DNA of 64,000 nt. Origin: Davidsoniella eucalypti. Taxonomy: Eukaryota; Ascomycota; Sordariomycetes; Microascales; Ceratocystidaceae. Position numbers and translations under genes: made by a program. Location of the stretch: contig RMBW01000072.1 in assembly GCA_004009845.1 (NCBI GenBank), positions 310,001 through 374,000 of the forward strand, given 5' to 3'. Within the stretch, counting starts at the first letter, position 1. Each line of letters begins with the position of its first letter. The notes below the pieces were generated by a model that saw only the letters and a program-made list of their open reading frames with translations, made no database searches and had not been told where the DNA came from. Shown here in pieces: positions 33,520-44,789 of the stretch.

Positions 33520-35437
33520 TCATAGTCCTAACCGATATGCCAGTAGATCTTCAACTCCCTTTTCGGTGAGTTCTGGTATGAGTCGAACTAGGAGGAGCTC
33601 GACCAGTCCGTACATCAGGTGTTTGTTGCAATACTCATCACTGAAGATATCAACAATGGTCTCGTCGATCTCGGCCACCACACGTTGGTCCAGACTGCGA
33701 TCAAGCTTCCAGTTACCTTCACTGACCTCTAAATCAGGCGCAGGCCGCCATGCTCCGCCACAGAAATAAGATCGTAGCATCCAATTAGGTATAAGCGAGG
33801 CTAGAGCTGCTGCCGTGCGTAGACGTAGTGCTCGCTCCTCTGCCGGTGTTGTTGGCGGGAATAGAGAGCCTTTTCCAGCCATGTTATTAGGAAAGACAGC
33901 CCCTCGGATAGACTTGAGAATATCCGGAACTTTGCTTCCGTCCGACAGCTTGGATGTGATTATGTTTGACACGTATCTAGAAACAAAAGTTAGTCCAACA
34001 AAAATACACTGACTTTAATACTTTGATATGCAGCCTACGTACCGGTCAAGTACACCATCTAGGGCACCAATGCGCCACGGGCCTTTCAGAAGACCCCATT
34101 GGAGCATTGCCAAGTTGCCACTCAACCATGGCATACGATCTTCTAGCTCTATCAATGTGCCTGAAACGCTGAATAGCTTAAACATGATGACGGGAACTTT
34201 TGGTGGGAAGTTGCCCGCCTGAGAGCGTTTCACAAAGGGAGATACACGATCGGTCCTGCTGGGAAGATCTCTGATTTTGATCACTGTATACACTAAGCGA
34301 CGGATAGCACTGTAAATCAGAATGCCCCATTGGACAAACATGATAATGAAGCCCTGAAAGGACCACTTGCTGGGTTTCATCGGTCTTGGTGAAATAGGAG
34401 CGGGGGAGGATGGCGACAGTGGTGCATTTTCTGGTATCGTCTCACTAGTTGATGACTTGCGTCGTCTCCACCTATCCTTCTCGTTTTCCTTGGGTGGAGG
34501 CTTATTGCCAGTGATCTTATTACAGACAATATTTAAGATTTCCCAGAGCATCCACGGTTGTGAAACCTTGTTGGCAACTAGATTACCAATGATGGTCTCC
34601 GAGAGAATCTCGCCAACTAGTGATGTGAGGCATGAATTCTGTAGATCTTCTGTAGGCAAAAGAGTAGCCAACATGCCATGCATGAGCAGCCTGCGATAGG
34701 CCGCTTCGTTCTTCGCTTGCTCGGTCACTGACTGCGGATTTGTGGCATCTGGCACGGGCGACATGGGCGGTGATGGAAACAGCGCATGATAGACCTCACG
34801 AGGATTAGATTTGATAGGTGATCTAGTCACAGGGTTTTTGGATGTGCGGAATGCTGTAACATGTGGTTAGCTAGCGTATTATATCTTCCGTCAAGCTATA
34901 TATATCTTGAGTCAATGTGAATCTAGCTAGTTAACTACCTAACTTACCAATTATGTGTCGTTCAAGTAGATCCGGAATCTCATCTAATAGAAGACTCTCC
35001 AGATCAACTGCGCGGAGCCGCTGCTCCAAAGCCGTCGATATGTGAGCGATGATATTGATAATCTCTTCAACAAACGTCTCGTCCGGTGTGATCTTGGAGT
35101 ACCAGGACTGCACAAAGTCCCTCAATACAATCGACAATAGCGCATACAACTGTAGATCGAACTCATTAGACGTCGTTAACGGCGGTAGTTGTCCCTCCAA
35201 TGCCGCTGCCGTTAGCTGATCACTATGATCTTGCGGCAACAATATGCGCCGTATCAGCTGCACAGTGGCACGCTCACCGGTTGGGTCGAAGCTGCGCGTA
35301 GATCGCCGTGTTGGCCCGGAGGTCGTAATAGATCGCCGGTCTGGTGATGCTTGGGCAGAGATTCCGGAGACTGGGGTGCCAGAAGCTCTAGTGCGCGCCG
35401 ATGGGGGTGGATTGCGGAGAGGCGTTATCGTGGCCAT
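33520..35437 (-). CDS. PXA-domain protein
   Basis: PXA domains are found alone in fungal proteins and next to PX domains in sorting nexins, where they act in endosomal or vacuolar traffic. Three exons (35437-34948, 34853-34043, 33976-33520) give 585 aa with introns of 94 and 66 nt. After a 50-residue Ser/Thr/Pro-rich start, the PXA domain runs from about residue 55 to 250, with FVQSWYSKITPDETFVEEI, LLERHII and LLPTEDLQNSCLTSLVGEIL. No PX domain is seen. A hydrophobic stretch (FIIMFVQWGILIYSAIRRLV) in the middle could be a membrane segment. The C-terminal third (GSLFPPTTPAEE, NWMLRSYFCG) is conserved-looking but not named by me. Its exact role is unknown. Confidence 0.82.
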
Positions 35438-35845
35438 GATGATATAGAATGGCTGAGTGAGCTACTTTGTTTAGCTGGTTGGAATTAGATAATTGAAATT
35501 AGGAATTAGCCTCTTAATAAAGGCACATAGGCCTACGGCAGTCATAGAAAAAAGAAAACTAAAGGTTGGTCTTGAGTATGAGACTTATTGAGTGCATTGA
35601 ATACAGACCAGGTAATTATTAGATGATCGCTAGACCACTTGCCCTATGACGATTCTACATACTATACATTTAGGGTTATTTAACCCTCATATGTTAACGA
35701 CATCAATGTCATTTTAGAGTCGAGCAGACGCAAATCTTGGCTACATACAAATGATTTCGACTTAAATACAATATGATACAATTATTTCTATGCTTAATGT
35801 TCGTTCCGTCTACACATTTCATCGTTCCATACTATAGCATATATC
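35438..35845. other. Spacer between PXA gene and MSS51
   Basis: A 408-bp AT-rich spacer holding the PXA promoter side and the MSS51 3' flank. It contains a short inverted repeat, AGGGTTA-TT-TAACCCT (35672-35687). Nothing else was recognised. Confidence 0.4.
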
Positions 35846-37534
35846 TTACAGGGCAATAGTGCCAGTGCCAGCGCCATCCTCCTTGGTCGTCGCCTCGTAT
35901 CTGTGGGATAAAAGTTAGTCTTTGTCATTACAGTAGATAAGATAAACGCAGTAATATACCTCTTTCCACGGAAAGCCCAAACACCCCAATTGCGGCAGTG
36001 GACGTCTTTAGGATCTAGATCGTTCATTTCCCAGCCTAAACTACGGAACTTGTTCTCTCCAGGCTTGAGCAGGATGTCAAACTCGCCCTTGGCTGTCTTG
36101 TTGACCCACTGAATATCACGCTCCATGTCATATTGTGTGTAGCCGGTGCAGATAATGGGGAGCTTTGTTTCTAGCAGCTGTGGTAGCGTCTCGGCCCACT
36201 CAGGGCTTGTGGTAGGATATCCTAGACCGGGGTGGAATAGGACGAAGCAGTCAAAGTATGGATCATACGGCTTAAAGTAGCCGGTCTTGTGAATGGTGTG
36301 GTAGTAGTCAACAATTGTGCTGATTTTCAGGTTAGTCCAGATGCGGTCTTCGACTACAGCACCGTAAGGGTTTTCAGGAGTGCGTGGCGGAAGAGGGAAC
36401 TCGTCGTCACGGTTGGCCATTGACTCGGGGCCGATCATGATTACATGGAGACGGGTGTCTGGGAACAAATGCGAGAGCTCTGTCCAAGCTTCGCGGGGTA
36501 GCGATGATTCGGCACGGGCACCGAGAACAAAAATACGCATGGCGGGAGGGTTTAGCTTCAAGTCCTTGACCTTTTCACCGGCACGCTTTGGAGGGTGAAG
36601 CGAGTAACGCAACGCTATTTACAACAGGGTTAGATGGTATATCGACACGGCTGGATGTACTAGATTAGGTCTACTCACCACTCAAGCTCTTGAGACCCTC
36701 TGTAGTCAGGCGTGAGTTCTTGTTTAGAGTGTAGGGGCTCAGCTCGTGGAGCACAGAGCCAACAGTGACGGGATATGTCAGCAGGCGAGTGATGTGGCGC
36801 ATAGAACGATCTGAGTTAACAGCCTCGAAATCTCTAGAGTACATGTAGTTATCCCAATCTGACATGTTGACGATGGCCTCGCGGATCTGGACTCCGCTGT
36901 AAGCGAACTCGGGGAAGGCGCGGCCCGAATGTAGATCGTGGGCATCTTCATTGATCTGCCGCAAGGTATCGCAAACCTTCATGTGATTTTCATAGTCCTC
37001 CATCCAATGCTGCTCGTTACAGTACAGCGGAATTCCACAATCGGGACACTCAAAGCCGGGATGTTCAGGGTCCGCGGTTCCCGGCTCCTTCTTTTCCTCC
37101 TCAGGCTGCGGCGCCATGGTCGGCGCCCACATTGGCTGATGGCTATGCTCTGGACAGTACGCGCGGTGCTTGATGAACTCTGCGCGTTGACGGATCTCTG
37201 GGATTGGCGAGTCCGAAAACGAATGGAACAGGTCGTCTGCCTCGATCTTCGGTTTAGGTAGATGCTCGGGCGGGATGTCGGCTAGCATTTCGCGGCCATG
37301 CTTGGCAGACGAAGAAATCGAGCGGTTCGCAGGAATACAGGTCCTAATTGTGGAACAGGTCGAGGCAGAAGCAACGGCGGCAGTGGCAGTACCGGGAGTC
37401 GGGGAAGACGATGAAGATGGCTTGCAGAGAGAGCTGTGTAGGCGCGTCCATGAAGCGGCCAGAGGTTGGCGAGAGCCGGCACGGCGCAGGCCAGAAACGG
37501 CAAGACGCACGGCGGGATCGAGTTTAGGTGCCAT
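35846..37534 (-). CDS. Mss51, mitochondrial COX1 translation and assembly factor
   Basis: In yeast, Mss51 activates translation of the COX1 mRNA and binds newly made Cox1, coupling synthesis to complex IV assembly in the mitochondrial inner membrane. Three exons (37534-36679, 36614-35960, 35900-35846) give 521 aa with introns of 64 and 59 nt. The first 70 residues are rich in Arg, Ser and Ala, fitting a mitochondrial presequence. A zinc-finger-like cluster (about residues 120-185) includes HRAYCPEHSH and ECPDCGIPLYCNEQH. A long conserved C-terminal domain follows, with MRIFVLGARAESSLPREAW, IMIGPES, FDCFVLFHPGLGYP and LLETKLPIICTGYTQYDM. The last exon is only 55 nt. Confidence 0.9.
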
Positions 37535-37830
37535 TGGAGTAATTGTGCGGTGGTCTAAAAGCTGCGAGAAATCATGCGATCGGCCTGCTTGCTTAGTTTT
37601 GTATGTAAAACCATGAGACTATGGCTTATGTAAATTGTGGGGCTTCTCGGTGAGGCGGGGCAGAACTTGGTCTTGTCTCGGTGAGGAAAACAGACACAAT
37701 GATATAAAGTCAGTGCTACTCACAAAGCAGTAGAAGAATAGAAAAAAAGTATGTATATAGTTAAAAAAAAGGTATCATTCAATCTATCAATCACAGAAAC
37801 ACATAGAAAACATATCTAAACACCCCCATT
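37535..37830. other. Spacer between MSS51 and ALG8
   Basis: A 296-bp spacer: the promoter side of MSS51, followed by the AT-rich 3' flank of ALG8. Both genes point the same way. Confidence 0.4.
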
Positions 37831-39470
37831 TTACGCAGTCCAGTACACCACCATATATCCGATCCAACTACCCACCACGCCTATCGCACAGTAGTTGCTA
37901 ATGAACATGAGCGGCAAGAATTCATACCGCTTGCCAAATATCGCTCCATGGATTGAGCAGTAGACGAGCAGCGGAATACTTACTACAATGTATATGGTGC
38001 TGAAGCGATCTAGCAGGAAGATCCTCGGCTTGTTCGAGGCAGGGGCCAGGCCATCGAACGCCAAAAGGAACACCATTAGCCAGAAGATGGTATAGACAGT
38101 CTTGATAGAGAACTCGGCAGCTCCAAAAAGGAGCGGGAATAGGGCAACGTGGCCGGCTACAGCCAACGGCCGGAAGGCACCAAAGTGGCGACGGTCCTTA
38201 AGCGCAATCAAGCTAAATGGAATGATGACTAGCAGAATAGCCTTCTCATGTACGTGCCATCCAAAGAGGAATGACGCATAGCCACAGAGGGTGATGGCTC
38301 CGATAAAGTTGTCCCAGGTAGGCTTGCGGAAAAGCTTCACGAGTGGTAGCGCCTGGAAAACGAGTGTGAGCAAGAAGCAGATGCGAGGCGTGATCTCAGG
38401 AAGAACAGCAAAAGCCGTATCTCCAACCAAGCCACGAGTCACGCTGTTGATAGCCTCCGCCTTGACGGCCAGGCCCAACCGGGGTGCCGCATAGATCAGG
38501 ATACGGTCGACAAATGAGTAGATAGCCCACACGTTCGCAGCCCAGTACGCATGGCAAAGGCCGCGCGAGAACGGAAACAAGCGGCTTAGAACCTGGGGAA
38601 TCTGACCTTTGAGGGCAAAGGGACCAAAGGCGGCGCCGAATACTACAGCAAGACTGAGACCCAGCGCAATGCAGTTCTTGAAACGAATGCTGAAGATGTT
38701 CCGAGGCGATAGACAGTATGCGCGAAGAAGGTACACAAAGTACGCAGGTGCCAGGTAAAGATAAATATGCTTCATGCACAGTAGAGTAGCAAATATGATA
38801 CCACTGAATAGCAAGCCAGAGTTTGTACGGGCAAGCACCAGCGAATAGATGAGGATGCCGTACATGACACCATTGTACTGGAAGTGAATATGGTCGATGA
38901 TCAGCAGGCCGGGAGAGAGTAAAATCGAGAGCGCGGCAGCTTGCGAGGCACGCTTCAGGGTAATAGGTGCACTTTCGATATATCTGCAGGTATTGTGCGA
39001 TTAGTATGCTTGTCTAAGGTACAATGTATCCGCTGTTGTCACTTACTTTTGAAGTGCGAAGACGAGAAATAGTTCAGTAATGATGACAGAGAATCGCTGG
39101 AAGTAGACGGTTTGCCAACTATCGTAGTCGATGTTCTGGACAATCGTCATGGCGGGATCAACAATGTGTGCTACTTGGGACATGGCCCATTCGAACAAGG
39201 CGAAGAACGGCGGGTAGTCGAGCGTCCATTCCGACGTCTTTTCATAGTACCATTCCCATACGGGCAGCGAATGTGTGATGGCCAGCCAATTTCTATGGAC
39301 TTCGAAGTCGGTTGATTTGCTGTAGCACGAGCATCTTGTGGTTAGTTCTAGAATAAAGATGCTTAAAAATCTTATATCGAGTCAGGTCGAACATACTAGG
39401 CTGGGAAGAGCAGAATTTTGAACGCGGCGGCCACAATGGCACACTGCGTTACCGTTGGATAGGCGTCCAT
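37831..39470 (-). CDS. ALG8-type dolichyl-P-glucose glucosyltransferase, ER
   Basis: Adds the second glucose to the lipid-linked oligosaccharide that is later transferred to proteins in the ER lumen. Three exons (39470-39397, 39319-39047, 38983-37831) give 499 aa; introns are 77 and 63 nt. It is a polytopic protein typical of the ALG6/ALG8 family. The first luminal loop has STDFEVHRNWLAITHSLP and DYPPFFALFEW. The ALG8-type LFPFSRGLCHAYWAANVWA near the middle distinguishes it from ALG6, followed by FGWHVHEKAILL. Only the spliced form gives a full N-terminus. It diverges from the L-type lectin gene across 1.56 kb. Confidence 0.93.
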
Positions 39471-41031
39471 ATTGGTGCACGGGACCAGCAACGGACAATA
39501 TTATAGAAGCAGATAGATATATTGGATGGCGGAAGAATATAGTCTATATAGGCTAGTTGTGTTGTTTTGTCTAATGCGCCTCTGGCACATGGAAGCTCGG
39601 TAGAAAGCACTCTGACTTGCAAGAGCTGCGAGTTGATTCGATCGAGTCCAGTCACAAGCGTCGCGAAGGTACACGCCAGGAAAAAAAAAGAGATAGGAAT
39701 CGTCGGAAAGCCTGGAATCTAATTCTCCGTTCACTATCGCCAGATGGGAGGTCGTATGGTGGTATTTGATATGAAGCAGATTGGGAACGGTAGGTTAGGT
39801 TAGGTTAGGCAACTCAATTGCATGTGCCCTGCTAGCACCGGGTTCAATTGAGGCTGGAGTCGATAACAAGAAAAGAAAAGACGCCGTTCATTGTCGAGAA
39901 GAAGACAACATGGTGGTGGTCCCTACCAAGAATTATAGAACGATGAAGCCTGCATCTCGAGCTGGGGTGAGTGGCTCCTGGAATGCTAGGGTTGGGGTTA
40001 CATTGGAACAGGTATGGTGTATCTTGCCGGCCAAATTTGGTGCAGAAATACATCAACCATTCAGAGCTATGACGGAGCTCTAATCTAGGCGGTTTCGATT
40101 CTTACTAGTTGAATGCGGCAAAAGCCAACTTTTTTTTTTGCCGTCTGGGCATTTTGTAAACTTTTATCGCAAATCACAAGACTACAGTTAGCTATCTCTT
40201 CTCTGATCTTCTAACTCAACAAACATCGCCTTGTGTTTCGGTTGTTTCGCTGTGCTTCTGGCTCAGATCGCCGTGACATTGCTTTTAGGGTTTATGCTTC
40301 CGCTAGCTTCAAAACCCAGTCGTAGCTTGTCTAGACTATCAACGCCGCCATCGTAGAGAAACACATGGCATAGAAACCTAGCCATCTATGTATGTATCTT
40401 CTGTAACAAGACACTACATTACATTACATCTACGTACGAAAGAAAAGAAACGGCACAGAACCCTCCATTCGATCGATAGCTCTCCAGCTCGCTTCAGAAC
40501 CCTTGTCTGCTTCCTGAAAAGTGTCCTTAATCCCACGCACATACATACGCACATACACTCATACGAACCCACTGGGCGCTGGTTCCCGTACGGCTTTGCT
40601 TGCTGGTTTCGAGAAGGAATAACTGGCCAGGACCGGAGCTATAGCTGTCTCTAACTGCTGGAGTTTCCAAGTCTGAGCGATCGACTATAGCCGGGCCTGA
40701 CAAGCTTTAGCCAAAAGAGAATAAAAAAAAGAAGAAACAAAACCAAGTCGACACTGACATTGTCCTGCTTGCTGCGACTTGAAGGAGAAAGAAACCAACC
40801 GAGGAATATCTCGTTTCTCGCTTTACGATTTCGTTATCATTGCACCTTTGCCTCGTGTATATCTAGTAGTTGGCGCCGGTAGTCATCTTTCTCTTTCTCT
40901 CTCCATCTCTATTTCTTTTTCTATATCTGCTGCTTTGCTGTGCCTGAGCTACCATCTAGTTGCTCAATACTCTTTTCTCTGTTGCAACTTTGCCCGTCTT
41001 CATAAGCTAGCTAGCAGTTCGCGAGCTCGAA
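39471..41031. promoter_or_regulatory. Divergent region between ALG8 and the L-type lectin
   Basis: A 1.56-kb region between divergent secretory-pathway genes. It contains a short TTAGG-type tandem repeat (39791-39809), CATA-rich microsatellite-like sequence near 40545 and a long CT-rich leader before the lectin (about 40850-40990). No further gene was recognised. Confidence 0.45.
39791..39809 (+). repeat. Short TAGGT pentanucleotide tandem repeat
   Basis: Four tandem units of the pentamer TAGGT (TTAGG register), the last cut short by one base. It is far too short to be a telomeric array; it is a local microsatellite. Confidence 0.6.
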
Positions 41032-42501
41032 ATGCGCCTCCAAATCTCAGCTGCCCTAGCGGCCTCTATCCTTTCGGGGATCGCTGATGCCCAGATTCTC
41101 CTTCGGGAATATACATTCGGACATTCAGGACGGTAAGTTGGATCAATGGCTTTGGCTTCTACCGGAAACTTATACAACAACTTTGCTTGTCATCAGGAAT
41201 TCTCAGCTAACATCCCGATCCCAATTACTAGGATAAACGTCGAACATGGCCGTCTCCCATACTTCACTATTAGCGGCGAGCCTCACGAGCCTGAAATTCT
41301 GTCGAATCGCATTGTGTTGACTCCCCCGGCACCTGGAAATGAGCACGCCTCGATCTGGTCCGATACGAACCTAATGCACCCGACCTTCACGGCCGACATC
41401 GACTTTCGCGTAAATGGCCCTGAGCGTGGCAGTGGAAACCTCAATATCTGGCTCGTCGAGAATGGCCCCGAGATTATCAAGTCAGACAGTATCTACACCT
41501 CAAAGAATTGGAAGGGTCTATCGCTGGTCATCGATTCCACCGGTGGCTTCGGTATGATCCGTGGATTCTTGAACGATGGTTCAAAGGACTTTAGCCGTGA
41601 ACACAGCGTGGATTCACTAGCGTTCGGAAACTGCCGTTACCCATACCGCAACCTGGGTCGGCCATCGCAAGTTAAGATCCGCCAGGAGCAAAGCAACTTC
41701 CGCGTAGAGGTTGACGGCAGATTATGTTTCGAGACGGATAAACTGCAGATTCCTCCTGGCTACCGCCTTGGTATTAGTTCAAACACAGCTGATATCCCTG
41801 ACTCTATCGAGCTATTCAAGGTAGTTGTGATGTCTGATACTGCCAGCCCGCCTCCCATTCAGGAGCAACAGCAACAGCAACAGCAGCAGCAGCAACAGCA
41901 GCAGCAACAGCAGCAGCAACATCAACAACAACAGCAGCAGCAGCAGCAACAACAGCAACAACAGCAACAGCAAGAGCAGATCGTCAGGGGCCAGGAAGGA
42001 AGCTCCAACATTTGGAACTCCATTCCTGATGCCGATGCCGCCAGCATTGTGGACGCCATCAAGCAGTTCGCCGATCTCCATGACCGTCTACAGACCATTG
42101 ATCACCACATCTCGACCATCTACGAAATCATGAACAAGGCCGGCGAAACTACAGAGCGTCAAAACAACGACTTCGTGCGCATGATGGAGGGTTTCCGTAG
42201 CGATCTACGCTCTGACATGTCGCGCTTCAGCGCTATCGGCGAACTTACCAACAAGATCAACAACATCGATAATGAACTCAAGCGCTCGCGCACCGATGTG
42301 CAAAACATGATTCGCAGTATGGAACGCAAGATGAACTCCCAGCTAGATCAGCACAAGGATACGCTAGAGAATAACTTGGATAAGGTGCATTCTAACCACG
42401 GTAAACTCGTGTACATCGTTGTCGGTGGCCAGATCTTGTTGGCTATTGGATACTTCGTGTACAAGCGCAGAGCTAAGATGCAGCATGTCAAGTATCTGTG
42501 A
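41032..42501 (+). CDS. L-type lectin, Emp47/ERGIC-53-like cargo receptor
   Basis: Binds high-mannose glycoproteins and carries them from the ER to the Golgi. Two exons (41032-41132 and 41232-42501) give 456 aa. A signal peptide (about residues 1-20, ending ADA) precedes the legume-lectin-like domain (about 22-235), with IWSDTNLMHPTFTADIDFRV, GNLNIWLVENGP and YPYRNLGRPSQVKIRQ. A polyglutamine tract follows at about 246-281, then a helical, probably coiled-coil stalk (about 295-420) and one transmembrane helix (LVYIVVGGQILLAIGYFVY). The cytosolic tail is KRRAKMQHVKYL. The tail lacks a plain dilysine end, so its ER retrieval signal is uncertain. The polyglutamine insert between lectin and stalk is unusual. 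Confidence 0.9.
41866..41973 (+). repeat. CAG/CAA polyglutamine tract in the lectin
   Basis: Thirty-six codons, all CAG or CAA except one CAT (His). It separates the lectin domain from the coiled-coil stalk. Because the first exon ends in a signal peptide, the tract should face the lumen of the secretory pathway. Confidence 0.95.
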
Positions 42502-42929
42502 GTCAGGGCTTTTCGAATAGGGAAAGAAAGAAGCTTGGATTGTGTGTGAAACAGAACATATATTATTCATTGTGATATAAAGAGACATCACAATATATAA
42601 CTAGAACCAATTTTTCGAAAAAAGGTGCAACTCAGCTACCACAAAAAATATATATATTCATCTTATTTTATCAACCTGTTCTTGTATTCGACTCTTGAGG
42701 ACCCCTGAAATTGTTCATAACTGACTGCTTATAAGTGGTATATAGATTCGTAAGAGATAAGGTACAAGTGAAAAAGAAGAAAATAAAAGAAAACAAAAGC
42801 TCCCCAACTCCAAAAGTTGCAACTTGATAGATACTATCGGTTCAGATATGAAGCCCGATACAATACAAAATACCCTAAATATATCTCTCTTCTTAGCTGG
42901 CTATCCTGCTGCCAAGCTCGTATCACATA
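42502..42929. other. Spacer between convergent lectin and peptidase genes
   Basis: A 428-bp AT-rich 3' spacer between a plus-strand and a minus-strand stop codon. Nothing else was seen. Confidence 0.4.
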
Positions 42930-44789
42930 TTAATTACGTCCGTTGATGATATCCAACAGGTCTTGTCCCTTGGGAGCTGATGTCAGATTCTCATTACCGT
43001 TCGCAGTAATCAGAATATCGTCTTCTAGACGACAACCACCAACGGGATAGTACTTCTTCAGGACATCCTTGTTCAGATAGCGAGAATGAACTGGGTCCTT
43101 GAGGAAATAGCCCTCGATATACTCGCGGCAGAAGTAGATGCCCGGCTCAATGGTGACAATCATATTTGGCTTGAGCACCTGGCGCCCGTCATATGGCGGC
43201 GACGTTTTCTTAGATCTCAAAGCGTCTACACGTAGAGCATCTGCCAGGGCATCGGGCGCCACAATTCTACGCTTATTGACCAACCCGCCGCGGATACGGA
43301 CGGAATCTTCACCAAGCATAAGCAGCCGTTCGCGGCCCGATACATCATGGACATCTAGACCGACATGGTGGCCGAGTCCGTGGGGGAAAAAGGCAGCCAC
43401 GGTGCCAGCGTTCCAAATCTCCTCGGGTGAACCGTTATGCAGAACGCCTAGATGGTATAGCTCGTCCAAAGCAATACGCGAAGCGTGCTTGTGCAGAGCG
43501 TAAAAGTACACGCCGGGCTGAGCGGCGTCAATGCACTCTTGCTGCATTCTATCAACGGCGAGGTAGATGTCGCGGGACTCGGGCGTAAAGTGACCCTGGA
43601 TAGGCAATGTGCGTGTAATATCACTAGCGTAGCAGTTCCATTCGCATCCAGCATCGAGCACCATCAGTTGCTTGCCCTCTAGAGATGCGTTGTTTTCGTC
43701 GTAGTGTAGCGTGCTGGCGTTGAAACCTGCGCCGGCTATGATTGGATAAGCCTGATCACGAGCACCGCTGGCAGTGCATGAGGCCTGGAAGATAGCCTCG
43801 ACCTCGCGCTCGTTGCGTAGCGAAAGCAACTGCTCGGCAACCTGGCGATGCGCCAGCGAGGAGACGGCACACGCCTGGCGAATCATGGCAACCTCGTATG
43901 GCGTCTTGATGACGCGCGCCTCATCCATGCACTCCTGCAGTATTGTAGTGTTGACGCGGCTAGTGAGCGAGCGTGTAATCTGGGCATCGAAAGCTGGAAC
44001 CTGGCTCTTATGCAGGAGGTAGAGATGGAGGCCAAACTGTAGCTGGCGATGCAGGTACTCTGGAAGCAGCGATATGTAGCGCACCTCATCGACATCGTAT
44101 TGACTCATGCAAGCTTCAGGGCTAGGTGTCGAGCCGTACCATAGAACCTGGCGGGGCTCGACATACGGCACCCATAGAATCAGACGCTCCTGTCCAATAT
44201 CATAGGTAACGGTGCAGTCAGGGAAGTTGGCGCCGCTTAGGTAGAAAAAGCTGCAAGTGAGCTCTAGTTAGCAATCACGTGGACATACTGCGTCCGGGTT
44301 GTCCGAGTTGGGGTTTGGTAGCGGGCACGTACTATCTGCGCTGGCGGAAACGCGGACTCTGGTCCGAGTCCTCAAAGTTGGTCTTGGGCTGGCCAGGAAG
44401 GAAGATGAGGCCTTTGGTCACTCGATGGGCCTTGTACATCTCCTGTGCGACCTTTTCCGCATGTTCCTTAGCTATAAGGGAAGAAAGAGACGTCTGTTAG
44501 CACCGACAAACGCGCACGTGATATTTCAGGTACACATACCAGGAAACTTGGTGTAGGTGGTCTTCTCATTGGCTGGCGCCTCGATATCGAAGCTGCCTAG
44601 CGTTGTTGATGGCACGTTAGGGGCAGTTTTGGCAGTTGCTCTAGATGAAGCACCCAATGACGGGCTTGGAGACGGAGACTCGGATAGCTTGGCATCTTCG
44701 GTGATGCTAAGCAAGTCAATCTGCAGAATATCGGTCTCCGTGACAGACATTGGGCTGCGGGACGATTTGGATGACAGCGATCGCGTCAT
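42930..44789 (-). CDS. Xaa-Pro aminopeptidase / prolidase-like, peptidase M24B
   Basis: A dimetal peptidase that releases residues preceding proline from peptides. Three exons (44789-44540, 44471-44333, 44250-42930) give 569 aa. The N-terminal creatinase-like domain starts near AKEHAEKVAQEMYKAHR, then LIFLPGQPKTNFEDSDQSP and FFYLSGANFPDC. The catalytic domain has the metal ligands in LDAGCEWNCYASDITRT (two Asp), FFPHGLGHHVGLDVHD (His), TIEPGIYF (Glu) and LEDDILI (Glu). The first 85 residues form a Ser-rich extension not needed by the family. The start is uncertain: the ATG at 44789 is the first in frame, and a second ATG (MSVTETD) lies 39 nt downstream. Both introns contain a CACGTG hexamer. 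Confidence 0.87.

Noticed and set aside
39791..39809. Interstitial telomere from the TTAGG-like repeat
   Set aside because: Only four pentamer units, and the unit is not the fungal TTAGGG.
41812..42081. Minus-strand polyleucine frame
   Set aside because: It is the antisense of the lectin polyglutamine tract.
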